Shown here: positions 1 through 5,693 of the stretch, one piece after another | Layout of the letters: each line of letters starts with the position of its first letter | Numbering within the stretch: the stretch's first letter is position 1 | From: an uncultured Ruminococcus sp. | GTDB taxonomy: Bacteria; Bacillota; Clostridia; UBA1212; UBA1255 | NCBI GenBank assembly: GCA_902782885.1 | Contig: CACZOW010000138.1 | Coordinates: forward strand, 1 to 5,693 | Length of the DNA: 5,693 nucleotides | Direction of reading: 5' to 3' | The notes under the pieces: generated by a model | What the model was told of the DNA's origin: nothing | Databases searched by the model: none | The model's input: the letters and a program-made list of their open reading frames with translations, nothing else | Program-made: the position numbers and the translations under genes

Positions 1-1
1 C

Positions 2-1216
2 GACTACTCGCTGCAGTCCAAGACCGTGCAGATACTGGAGCAATCGATCGCGGATATCGTTGCCGCCCGGGACGACGTCAAAAATTTTGGGGATGCCTGC
101 GCCGCCTCCGCCGTGGTGGAAAACGTACGTACCGGCGAGATACTGGCGCTGGCCAACTTCCCGTACTACGATAACAATATTTTTGCCGCTCCGTCCACGG
201 ACGCGGAGGCACAGCAGGCGATAATTGACCTGTTTCAGGATCCCACGTCGCCCGCGCTGAACCGCGCCACCCAGGGCCTGTACCCCGTGGGTTCCACGAT
301 AAAGCCGTTGATCTCCGTGGCGGGACTGGAAAGCGGCACGATCACCGAAAAGACCGTGGTCAACTGCCAGCGCCGCATGGAAATTGCCGGCCGCACGCAC
401 TCCTGCCTGAGCCGCCACGGCGAGGTCTCTCTGATCCGCGCGCTGGCCAAATCCTGCAATATCTACTTTTATACGGTGGGCATCGGGACCGGCATCGACA
501 CGATCGACTACTGGGCCAAGGCGTTCGGGCTGGGCGAAAAGACCGGCATCGAGATCGCCGAATACGCGGGCTACCGGTCAAATCCGGTGACAATGAAGCT
601 CCGCGAACGCGACCGCTACCACATCTGGAGCGATTCGGACACGGCGCAGTCTTCCATCGGTCAGCTGTACACGCTGTTCACGCCGATCCAGCTGTGCAAC
701 TACGCTTCTGCGCTTTCCAACGGGGGCTGGCTGAATACGCCGCATGTGGTGGCCAGGGTCAACAACAGCGCCGGCGAAGTGATCTATACCGACGCGGAGG
801 CCAACACCGCTCGCACGCACACCGGCGTCAGCGACCGTACGCTTCGGCTGGTCAAGGAAGGCATGACGGAGATGGTCCGCCAGAATGCCACCGCCAGCGC
901 AGCCTTCAAGAGTTTCCCGGACGGTTTCATATGCGCCAAGACCGGCACCCCCGAGACCGGCATGGAGGCGTTCGGCGAGAGTTCACATTCTGTTTTCATC
1001 TGCTACGCGCCGGCGAACGATCCGGTGATCGCCGTTTCGATCCTCATCGAACACGGTGCTTCCGGCAGCAATTCCTCTCCCGCCGCGGGCAAAATTTTTG
1101 ACGCCTACTTCCACACCGATACCGATCTGGGTCAAAAGGCGTTCAGCGGCTACCGCTTCGGGTGGCAATCGCTGGTGTTTGCGCCGTATGAAGAAAAAAC
1201 AAAGCCGACGGAATGA
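2..1216 (+). CDS. Penicillin-binding protein transpeptidase (PBP2-like), 5' truncated by window edge
   Basis: This is the C-terminal part of a class B penicillin-binding protein, which cross-links peptidoglycan stem peptides (D,D-transpeptidation) outside the membrane. All three active-site motifs are present in order: STIK at 293-304 (nucleophile Ser in YPVGSTIKP), SCN at 452-460 (SxN motif) and KTGT at 938-949. A segment SSIGQLYTLFTPIQLCNYAS, typical of PBP2/FtsI proteins, lies between the second and third. Two cysteines around the stretch ending in HGEV resemble the Cys/HG insert of clostridial PBP2 proteins and could form a disulfide (inference). The frame is open to the left edge, and the residues before the GTG at 26 (DYSLQSKT) match the usual start of the transpeptidase domain, so that GTG is not the start. 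The dimerisation domain and membrane anchor lie outside the window. PBP2 versus FtsI cannot be settled here; PBP2 (elongation, partner of RodA) is favoured. The gene is GC-rich. Confidence 0.93.
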   Translation, partial: DYSLQSKTVQILEQSIADIVAARDDVKNFGDACAASAVVENVRTGEILALANFPYYDNNIFAAPSTDAEAQQAIIDLFQDPTSPALNRATQGLYPVGSTIKPLISVAGLESGTITEKTVVNCQRRMEIAGRTHSCLSRHGEVSLIRALAKSCNIYFYTVGIGTGIDTIDYWAKAFGLGEKTGIEIAEYAGYRSNPVTMKLRERDRYHIWSDSDTAQSSIGQLYTLFTPIQLCNYASALSNGGWLNTPHVVARVNNSAGEVIYTDAEANTARTHTGVSDRTLRLVKEGMTEMVRQNATASAAFKSFPDGFICAKTGTPETGMEAFGESSHSVFICYAPANDPVIAVSILIEHGASGSNSSPAAGKIFDAYFHTDTDLGQKAFSGYRFGWQSLVFAPYEEKTKPTE

Positions 1217-1230
1217 TCACCGTGGAACCG

Positions 1231-1254
1231 GACCGCTCCGATACGGGTCTTTTT
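1231..1254 (+). terminator. Weak candidate intrinsic terminator after the PBP gene
   Basis: GACCG (1231-1235) can pair with CGGGTC (1244-1249) as a 5-bp stem with one bulged G and an 8-nt loop, followed directly by TTTTT (1250-1254). It begins 14 nt after the PBP stop codon, where a terminator would be expected. The stem is short and imperfect, so termination may be partial, allowing read-through into the sigma-like gene. Confidence 0.4.
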
Positions 1255-1273
1255 ATATGAGACCGTATGGCGG

Positions 1274-1302
1274 GACCGGTTTTTCGGTTTTTCCGGACGG
1301 TC
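1274..1302 (+). repeat. Inverted repeat enclosing a tandem 8-bp repeat in the leader of the sigma-like gene
   Basis: GACCG at 1274-1278 and CGGTC at 1298-1302 form an exact 5-bp inverted repeat. Overlapping it is an exact tandem duplication of CGGTTTTT (1277-1284 and 1285-1292). The self-complementary CCGG (1276-1279 and 1293-1296) allows a competing hairpin. The structure ends just before the Shine-Dalgarno of the downstream gene. It could be a regulatory leader element, or a second terminator-like structure, or simple polymerase slippage. Only the repeats themselves are certain. Confidence 0.4.
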
Positions 1303-1306
1303 GGAC

Positions 1307-1315
1307 AGAAGGAGG
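1307..1315 (+). promoter_or_regulatory. Strong Shine-Dalgarno that decides a GTG start
   Basis: The sequence AGAAGGAGG lies 7 nt upstream of GTG at 1323. The overlapping ATG at 1321 is in another frame and is followed at once by TGA, so it cannot start a protein. This fixes the GTG as the start of the sigma-like gene. The same reading frame stays open further upstream, but that part overlaps the PBP gene and encodes nothing recognisable. Confidence 0.8.
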
Positions 1316-1322
1316 CAACAAT

Positions 1323-1643
1323 GTGACAGACAGCGAGATCATCAGCCTGCTTGCGGCGCTGAGCGGGGCAATATCGTTAGACGATCCAAATGGGCCGGAG
1401 TATCCGGCGGCGGACGGAACGGATATTGACAACAGCATCACCGCCGGCGCGCTGATCAGCGAATTTCTCCACGAACAGCCGGAGATCAAACAGCGCATTT
1501 TTGTAGCAAAGTATTATTACGAGCTGTCGGATGCCGAAATATCGCGGCTGCTGAACGTCCCGGAAGGCAGTGTCAAATCCCGGATCCACCGCATGAAAAA
1601 GGAACTGCGGAAGCGGCTGGAGAAAGGCGGCGTGGATATATGA
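1323..1643 (+). CDS. Small sigma-70-like protein with region 4 only (ECF-type HTH), no region 2
   Basis: A 106-residue protein starting at GTG behind an excellent Shine-Dalgarno. Residues ~45-100 look like region 4 of an ECF-type sigma factor: ISEFLHEQPEIKQRIFVAKY leads into a helix-turn-helix around residues 68-90 (LSDAEISRLLNVPEGSVKSR) and a basic tail with MKKELRKRLEK. Region 4 normally reads the -35 promoter element and is bound by anti-sigma factors. Full-length ECF sigmas are usually about 160-200 residues and carry region 2, which binds core polymerase and the -10 element; here the first ~40 residues are acidic and Gly/Pro-containing, with no region 2 resemblance. The opening MTDSEIISLL does resemble the start of full-length clostridial sigmas, so an in-frame internal deletion is possible. 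Alternatives are one half of a split sigma (as in SigO/RsoA of Bacillus) or a DNA-binding regulator. It overlaps the next gene by ATGA, implying translational coupling. Confidence 0.75.
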   Translation: MTDSEIISLLAALSGAISLDDPNGPEYPAADGTDIDNSITAGALISEFLHEQPEIKQRIFVAKYYYELSDAEISRLLNVPEGSVKSRIHRMKKELRKRLEKGGVDI

Positions 1644-3445
1644 AAAAAGAACTCAGCGACGGCGCGTTAAAAAAGTATTCCAAATATATATCGCAGGATC
1701 TGATCGACGGTGTGAGACCGGTGCCGGCAGAGGCCGGGGCGGAGCAGAAATCCGGAGCCGGCGTCAAAGACCGGGGCTGGCAGCGGTGGGGATTGACCGC
1801 GGCGGTGTTTATTGCGGCGCTTACGTTGACCGGAGTCATTTTGCTCGTAAACCGGGCTGTAAAAAAGAATGGTACAGAACAGGGGGATACACACTCGATG
1901 GAAGAGACGCCGGCGGCAACAGATACCTCAGAAGATCCCGGGACAACGCCGGAACCGGCAGCGTTCAAAGGTGATAAATACACGCTCTTAGTGCCGCAGT
2001 GGCCGGATAACCGTTCTCCGGAGATGGTGGCGCTGACTGACCGAAAAACAATTGATATGCTCTCTATTGCGGATTTTTCTGGGCGTATATTATACGGCCT
2101 TCCGGACGAAGTACAGATTGACAGATCCGGTAATTTTATGCTGCTTTATCAAACATGGATCCCCGCGCTGTACCAGCCTCCGGCCATGAATATGGACGCG
2201 CGAATGTATGTGCTCCTCCGGTGTACGGGCAGTGCCTGCGAGGCCGACAGTAATCAACAGGACGGGCAGTCCCGGGAACTGATACTGACGGTCAATAATT
2301 TTGAATACCGAAACGAAGACCAGTCGATCCTGTATGGCGAAGACTCCGTCGAAAACCTGCCGCGGTATTATTTGGGTAAAGACGGGAACCCGATCGATGC
2401 GGAAAAGATGGCCGAATATGTTAACCGCACGATCTCCGGTAAGAAAATGGGTCCGGCCGAAATACGGCTGCTCCGGCAACCGGACGGCGGATTTGTTTTG
2501 ACCGGCATTGATTATGATCAATATCCCGGTGTTAACTTGACTTATTATGATAACCGGAGCCTGAAAACGATTGAAGTAAAACGTAAAAACTGCAAGAACA
2601 GCGCGTTTTTTAACGAAGAGGCCGTGTTGACCAAGTTTGAGATCGTTTACGATGACACCGGAGCGGTACTCACATGTGATCTTCACCGCGAAGGAAGGGC
2701 GGACGGAAAGTTTAATCTGATTGCCGAACGGCATTCCGGCGGCGAGACCAAAACATTCCGATATAATGATGAAGGTGTAGAACTGGGATACCGGATGCTG
2801 TCATATGACGGGTACATAATTAAAACGGAAGCAGAGGCCAAAACCCGCAGTTTACAACCATATGAGCTGAAGTCGGCATATATACCCATGTGGTCCATGA
2901 ACGAAGCTGCGGGCGAGAACGTTGCCGCTTCGAAACAGCTTCAAGGCCTGATCGATCCCCAGGGACACATATATGTGAAAGTGACCGAGCCGGAATGGAG
3001 TCAACAATACTACGCCATCCGGGTGCTTTGCGACGCAGACGCGGAAGAACTGCTGAATTCGCCGGAGCTGAAGGACACGCCGCTTCCGGTCGAAAACGCG
3101 CGCAAATATTCCGAAACGTTCGTGTTGATGAATATGCTGTGTCAATATTCCAGAATGCGGTTGTTGGCGTCATATAAGGCGTATAATGCGTACGGGCCGG
3201 GGCTGGACGGCATGGGCAAGGTACAGAAAGTGCTGTATTTTACTGACGAGCGCATTGTCAACTGCTGTGCAGTTTTTGAACCGTGGCAGGACGGCAGCCG
3301 CGCAGTGAAGAAGATCCACAGCATGGCAGGCAACGAATGGGCAAAAAAACCCTGGTTGGAATATTCCGACAGCGAGGCGGACATTGAGGCCTACCTGAAC
3401 AGACTTAAAGCTACTGTTATGGATGCAGAAGATAACTATTTTTAG
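1640..3445 (+). CDS. Single-pass membrane protein coupled to the sigma-like gene; putative anti-sigma or sensor
   Basis: A 601-residue protein whose ATG overlaps the preceding stop (ATGA); GAAAGGCGG at 1622-1630 can serve as its ribosome binding site. Residues 1-50 are polar and presumably cytoplasmic, 51-70 form one hydrophobic segment (GLTAAVFIAALTLTGVILLV), and 71-110 are a polar linker rich in Thr, Pro, Glu and Asp. The remaining ~490 residues are presumably extracytoplasmic and contain many aromatic and charged residues. I recognise no catalytic motif or named domain in that part. The N-terminus, with SKYISQDLIDGV, resembles the short cytoplasmic heads of membrane proteins encoded directly after sigma genes in Clostridia; together with the coupling this suggests that the head binds the region 4 protein and the outer part senses an envelope signal (inference). 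No zinc-type anti-sigma motif (HxxxCxxC) and no lipobox are visible. The gene is AT-richer than the PBP gene, and its TAG overlaps the stop of the convergent nuclease gene. Confidence 0.8.
   Translation: MKKELSDGALKKYSKYISQDLIDGVRPVPAEAGAEQKSGAGVKDRGWQRWGLTAAVFIAALTLTGVILLVNRAVKKNGTEQGDTHSMEETPAATDTSEDPGTTPEPAAFKGDKYTLLVPQWPDNRSPEMVALTDRKTIDMLSIADFSGRILYGLPDEVQIDRSGNFMLLYQTWIPALYQPPAMNMDARMYVLLRCTGSACEADSNQQDGQSRELILTVNNFEYRNEDQSILYGEDSVENLPRYYLGKDGNPIDAEKMAEYVNRTISGKKMGPAEIRLLRQPDGGFVLTGIDYDQYPGVNLTYYDNRSLKTIEVKRKNCKNSAFFNEEAVLTKFEIVYDDTGAVLTCDLHREGRADGKFNLIAERHSGGETKTFRYNDEGVELGYRMLSYDGYIIKTEAEAKTRSLQPYELKSAYIPMWSMNEAAGENVAASKQLQGLIDPQGHIYVKVTEPEWSQQYYAIRVLCDADAEELLNSPELKDTPLPVENARKYSETFVLMNMLCQYSRMRLLASYKAYNAYGPGLDGMGKVQKVLYFTDERIVNCCAVFEPWQDGSRAVKKIHSMAGNEWAKKPWLEYSDSEADIEAYLNRLKATVMDAEDNYF
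3416..3441 (+). terminator. Very weak hairpin plus T-run at the end of the membrane-protein gene
   Basis: GTTAT (3416-3420) is complementary to ATAAC (3432-3436) across an 11-nt loop, and the T-rich tract TATTTTT follows. It lies within the last codons of the membrane-protein gene, as any terminator here must because the convergent gene leaves no intergenic space. The stem is AT-rich and only 5 bp, so this is a tentative call. The opposite strand has no matching T-run. Confidence 0.2.
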
Positions 3446-4461
3446 TCGATTTTGTGAAACTCCTCCAACCGTAATTCACGTTTCAGTTCGTCTTCCGTCG
3501 GGAGATACGTAAGATACTTGGACGCAAACACCTGATTGTTGTTTTCGGGCAATGTATATCGTACTACAGCGTCGTTCTTTTCTGCGCAGAGGATAATGCC
3601 AATAGGAGGCATATCGCCTTCGTTCATTAGTTCGCGGGTGTAATAATTCACATACATCTGCATTTGACCGATGTCCTGATGGGTCAGTTCGCCGGTTTTC
3701 AGGTCGAACAACACAAAGCATTTAAGAATATAGTTATAAAAAACCAGGTCAATGAAGAAATCCTGTCCGTCCAGAGTAAACCGCTTCTGACGGGAAACAA
3801 ACGAAAAACCGCGGCCCAACTCGAGCAAAAACTGCTGCAAGTGGTCAATAAGTGCCTGCTCGATATCGCTTTCGTAAACATGGGTGTCCGGCTTTATTTG
3901 GAGGAACTCCATAACATACGGATCTTTGATCGCTTTTTCGTATTCTGCCTTGGGTTCGGTTTGCTGTATCTCCGCGGCTACCGCGGTCTTATCCCGGCTT
4001 GCCAGAATCCGCTGATAATACATCGTATGGATCTGACGCTCCAGTTGGCGAACGCTCCAGGCAGATCTGGCACATTCTTCCGTGTAAAAAGAGCGTGCAT
4101 CGGAATCCGCAATACGCATCAGCAGGCGGTAATGCGACCAGCTTAATTCGCTACACAGTGTGTAGCGATTTGGAAAAGTCATATAAAACTGCCTCATGTT
4201 TCTTAAATTTGCTATAGTATAGCCTTGACCGAACTCGGCCGTCAGCTTCTCGGAAAGAAACTGAAGCAGGGAAGCGCCATACTCCGCCCGGTCGTTTTCG
4301 CCGCACGCTTTATATATCTGCTCTCCGATCTCGTGGTAAGCCAGAACCATGGCAGAATTGACCGCGGAATAAACTTTATTTTGTGCAGAAATAACACTGG
4401 CGCGTATCGCGCTGTATGTTCGCTCTGTAGTTTGCTGCATAGTTATAATATGATCATCCAT
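3442..4461 (-). CDS. DUF1016 / YhcG-type PD-(D/E)XK nuclease family protein
   Basis: A 339-residue protein with the two-part DUF1016 (YhcG) architecture. Residues ~15-155 are the helical N-terminal domain, recognisable from VLAYHEIGEQIYKA, YTIANLRNMRQFYMTFP and SELSWSHYRLLMRIAD. Residues ~175-330 are the PD-(D/E)XK nuclease-like domain: E201 in the helix IEQALIDHLQQFLLELG, D238 in FFIDLVFYN, and the D253-L-K255 motif in LFDLKTGEL, followed by IGQMQMYVNYY. The presumed catalytic residues are intact, so an active, metal-dependent DNA nuclease is plausible; the biological role of the family is poorly defined. Members are often found near restriction-modification genes, but none is visible here. 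Length is normal for the family. AGGAGGT at 4467-4473 fixes the start. It sits 37 nt downstream of the CotH-like gene on the same strand and may share its transcript. Patchy distribution and AT-rich stretches suggest possible horizontal acquisition. Confidence 0.92.
   Translation of the reverse strand: MDDHIITMQQTTERTYSAIRASVISAQNKVYSAVNSAMVLAYHEIGEQIYKACGENDRAEYGASLLQFLSEKLTAEFGQGYTIANLRNMRQFYMTFPNRYTLCSELSWSHYRLLMRIADSDARSFYTEECARSAWSVRQLERQIHTMYYQRILASRDKTAVAAEIQQTEPKAEYEKAIKDPYVMEFLQIKPDTHVYESDIEQALIDHLQQFLLELGRGFSFVSRQKRFTLDGQDFFIDLVFYNYILKCFVLFDLKTGELTHQDIGQMQMYVNYYTRELMNEGDMPPIGIILCAEKNDAVVRYTLPENNNQVFASKYLTYLPTEDELKRELRLEEFHKID
4148..4168. repeat. Perfect 10-bp-arm palindrome inside the nuclease gene
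   Basis: TCGCTACACA (4148-4157) and its exact reverse complement TGTGTAGCGA (4159-4168) flank a single central G. After one mismatch (4147/4169) two more base pairs follow (4145-4146 with 4170-4171), giving 12 of 13 matched pairs. It lies in the N-terminal domain coding region (around RYTLCSE). No T-run follows on either strand in the way an intrinsic terminator requires. The geometry fits a dimeric-protein binding site, but it may be coincidental coding sequence. Confidence 0.6.
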
Positions 4462-4466
4462 AGACG

Positions 4467-4473
4467 ACCTCCT
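4467..4473 (-). promoter_or_regulatory. Shine-Dalgarno of the DUF1016 nuclease gene
   Basis: Read on the minus strand, AGGAGGT stands 5 nt before the ATG at 4461, a near-ideal ribosome binding site. It decides the start over the in-frame internal Met seven codons later. No convincing promoter or terminator is seen in the 37 nt separating this gene from the upstream CotH-like gene; there is only a 4-bp stem (TCCC/GGGA, 4476-4488) without a T-run. Confidence 0.75.
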
Positions 4474-4498
4474 GCTCCCGAACAGGGAAATACAATGA

Positions 4499-5692
4499 TT
4501 AGAATTTTGAAATCAGCTCGTTGACCTGCTTCATGAACTCGCCGTCCGCGCCGGTGCGGTCCTTCGCCCAGCTGAGCAGGGAATCCGAACCCAGCACCGC
4601 CTGCTCCCAATCCTTCAGCGTCGTGGTGATGTCAAACGGCCAGCCGCCGAAGTACTGCTTGTTCATGTAGTTGCGCATTTCGGGTCTGACCTTGTTGTAC
4701 GCGTCGGTGATCAGCTTTTCGAGGGCGTCGGCGGGCCAGATCTCCGTTGCCAGCTCGCGGCAGTAGGCTTCAAAGGAAGCGCGGAAGCCGTTGTCCTTCA
4801 GGCAGAAGGCGAAGAGGCCCTGGAGGCGCAGGGAGTCGGGGTAGAAATTGACCGAGACGTCCGGCCAGCCGCCGTCCATGTCGTAGTCAATATATCCCGC
4901 CAGCATCAGCCGGAAATTCTTGGAATCGGCGCGGGTATAGAGTTCGATCGGGTAACCTTCGAGCTTGCCGCAGGTATAGCGACCCAGGCCCAGATCCTGA
5001 TCCTTGAACATGAAGCGCCACTTTCCGTCGAGGTAGCCGTCGCCCACGGTGCCTGCGTAGCGCCAGACTTTGATGTTGTTGTGCGGCCAGTCGGTGTTGC
5101 ACAGGAAGAGGTTGACCGCGCAGAACTTCATGAAATTGTCCATATCGATGCGCGCCGCCGCCTGAGCGTAAGTGTATTTTCCCGCGAGGATGTCGTCCAG
5201 CAGGTTTTCGTAGATTTCCAATTCATTGGTGGGACCGTCGTCAAGCACGTAGTAGAACCACTCGCCGTCGTAGCGGCCTTTGCGCGAAGTGTCCAGTTCG
5301 GAGGAAATGACGGAGATGTTTTCTTTGTCGTCAATATCGTACACGTTGCGGATCATATTGTCGTTCTCGTGTTCGCGCATGTTCAGAATGCCGTAATATT
5401 CGCCGTTCAGGAACACGATCACGGGTTTGTAGTTCATATTTTCGATCTCGGGAGCGGCTTTCTGGCAGATCATCGAGGCAACGCCGTCGCGCAGGAACGT
5501 GGCGCGGGTGGCTTCGGTGGGGGTGAGCAGGGAGTCGTTGCCGCCGTTGCGCAGAACGAAGCTGTCGTAGGATTTGAGCTTTTTGCCGTTGGCCTTCAGA
5601 CGGTCCTCGAACAGTTTATAGCGGAATTTGGTGTCGCCGTCGTATATCGACGTGTTGAAATATTCCGTGGTGCGCGCGGTGAGGCGGAACGA
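4499..5692 (-). CDS. CotH kinase-like protein, 5' truncated by window edge
   Basis: At least 397 residues of a CotH-family protein. CotH of Bacillus is an atypical protein kinase that phosphorylates spore-coat proteins; many Clostridia carry secreted relatives of unknown target. Family landmarks appear in order: SFVLRNGGND (about 5534-5563), VIVFLNGEYYGILNMREHEN, CNTDWPHNNIKVWR (Asp codon 5090-5092), and KWRFMFKDQDLGLG (Asp codons 5000-5002 and 4994-4996), matching the usual NxDWxxxNxxxW and DxDxxxG patterns. The conserved aspartates expected for nucleotide and metal binding are therefore intact. The frame runs without a stop to the right edge and the residues upstream of the Met at 5473 are typical CotH sequence, so that Met is internal and the true N-terminus, including any signal peptide, lies outside. 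The protein ends shortly after the kinase-like domain with no dockerin or anchor. The gene is GC-rich, unlike the nuclease gene that follows 37 nt downstream. Confidence 0.9.
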   Translation of the reverse strand, partial: SFRLTARTTEYFNTSIYDGDTKFRYKLFEDRLKANGKKLKSYDSFVLRNGGNDSLLTPTEATRATFLRDGVASMICQKAAPEIENMNYKPVIVFLNGEYYGILNMREHENDNMIRNVYDIDDKENISVISSELDTSRKGRYDGEWFYYVLDDGPTNELEIYENLLDDILAGKYTYAQAAARIDMDNFMKFCAVNLFLCNTDWPHNNIKVWRYAGTVGDGYLDGKWRFMFKDQDLGLGRYTCGKLEGYPIELYTRADSKNFRLMLAGYIDYDMDGGWPDVSVNFYPDSLRLQGLFAFCLKDNGFRASFEAYCRELATEIWPADALEKLITDAYNKVRPEMRNYMNKQYFGGWPFDITTTLKDWEQAVLGSDSLLSWAKDRTGADGEFMKQVNELISKF

Positions 5693-5693
5693 G

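Noticed and set aside
694..1101. Plus-strand open frame (135 codons) inside the PBP gene
   Set aside because: Its Arg/Gln/His-rich translation is typical of an alternative frame in GC-rich DNA, and the PBP motifs run in the other frame across the same bases.
1056..1322. Upstream extension of the sigma-like frame into the PBP gene, starting at an ATG at 1056
   Set aside because: It overlaps 161 nt of a certain PBP gene in another frame, encodes a Pro/Arg-rich sequence unlike sigma region 2, and lacks the strong Shine-Dalgarno that precedes the GTG at 1323.
2090..2734. Long minus-strand open frame (214 codons) inside the membrane-protein gene
   Set aside because: It lies wholly antisense to a well-supported gene, resembles no known family and has no supporting context; best explained as a shadow of the plus-strand codon pattern.
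3972..3986. Hairpin CCGCGG-CTA-CCGCGG in the nuclease gene
   Set aside because: The arms are self-complementary 6-mers that arise from ordinary codons for the Thr-Ala-Val-Ala-Ala linker; there is no T-run or other sign of function.
3664..4146. Plus-strand open frame (160 codons) antisense to the nuclease gene
   Set aside because: The minus-strand product is a clear DUF1016 protein with intact motifs; the antisense translation has no recognisable domain.
4476..4488. Small stem TCCC/GGGA between the CotH-like and nuclease genes as a terminator
   Set aside because: The stem is only 4 bp with a 5-nt loop and has no following T-run on the transcribed strand.
5471..5473. ATG at 5473 (minus strand) as the start of the CotH-like gene
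   Set aside because: The frame continues open to the window edge and the upstream residues include the CotH landmark SFVLRNGGND, so this Met is internal.

Overview
The window looks like a chromosomal piece of a Gram-positive, Clostridia-type (Bacillota) genome, probably a gut or anaerobic lineage. This rests on three things: a PBP2-type transpeptidase with the Cys/HG insert seen in clostridial homologues, a CotH-family protein, and a small sigma-factor gene translationally coupled to a single-pass membrane protein. The lineage call is inference from gene content; there is no rRNA or other marker.

Layout, left to right. (1) 2-1216 (+): C-terminal ~404 residues of a penicillin-binding protein transpeptidase, cut by the left edge. 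(2) 1217-1322: a structured leader holding a weak terminator-like hairpin with a T-run, a tandem 8-bp repeat (CGGTTTTT x2), a second inverted repeat and a strong Shine-Dalgarno. (3) 1323-1643 (+): a 106-residue sigma-like protein with an ECF-type region 4 helix-turn-helix but no region 2. (4) 1640-3445 (+): a 601-residue single-pass membrane protein overlapping it by ATGA, probably its regulatory partner. (5) 3442-4461 (-): a DUF1016/YhcG-type PD-(D/E)XK nuclease whose stop codon overlaps that of the membrane-protein gene. (6) 4499-5692 (-): a CotH-like protein open to the right edge, so its true start is outside the window.

How they fit together. The sigma-like and membrane genes form a two-gene coupled unit, most simply read as an envelope-signalling sigma/anti-sigma pair in which the sigma part has lost, or never had, its core-binding region 2. 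The nuclease lies 37 nt downstream of the CotH gene on the same strand and may be co-transcribed with it, but no functional link is evident. Base composition is mosaic: the PBP and CotH genes are GC-rich, while the membrane-protein and nuclease genes are clearly AT-richer in places, which would fit acquisition of the middle segment.

The items most worth a second look are the region-4-only sigma gene with its unrecognised membrane partner, and an exact 10-bp-arm palindrome inside the nuclease gene. No tRNA, rRNA, CRISPR array, insertion sequence or transposase was seen.
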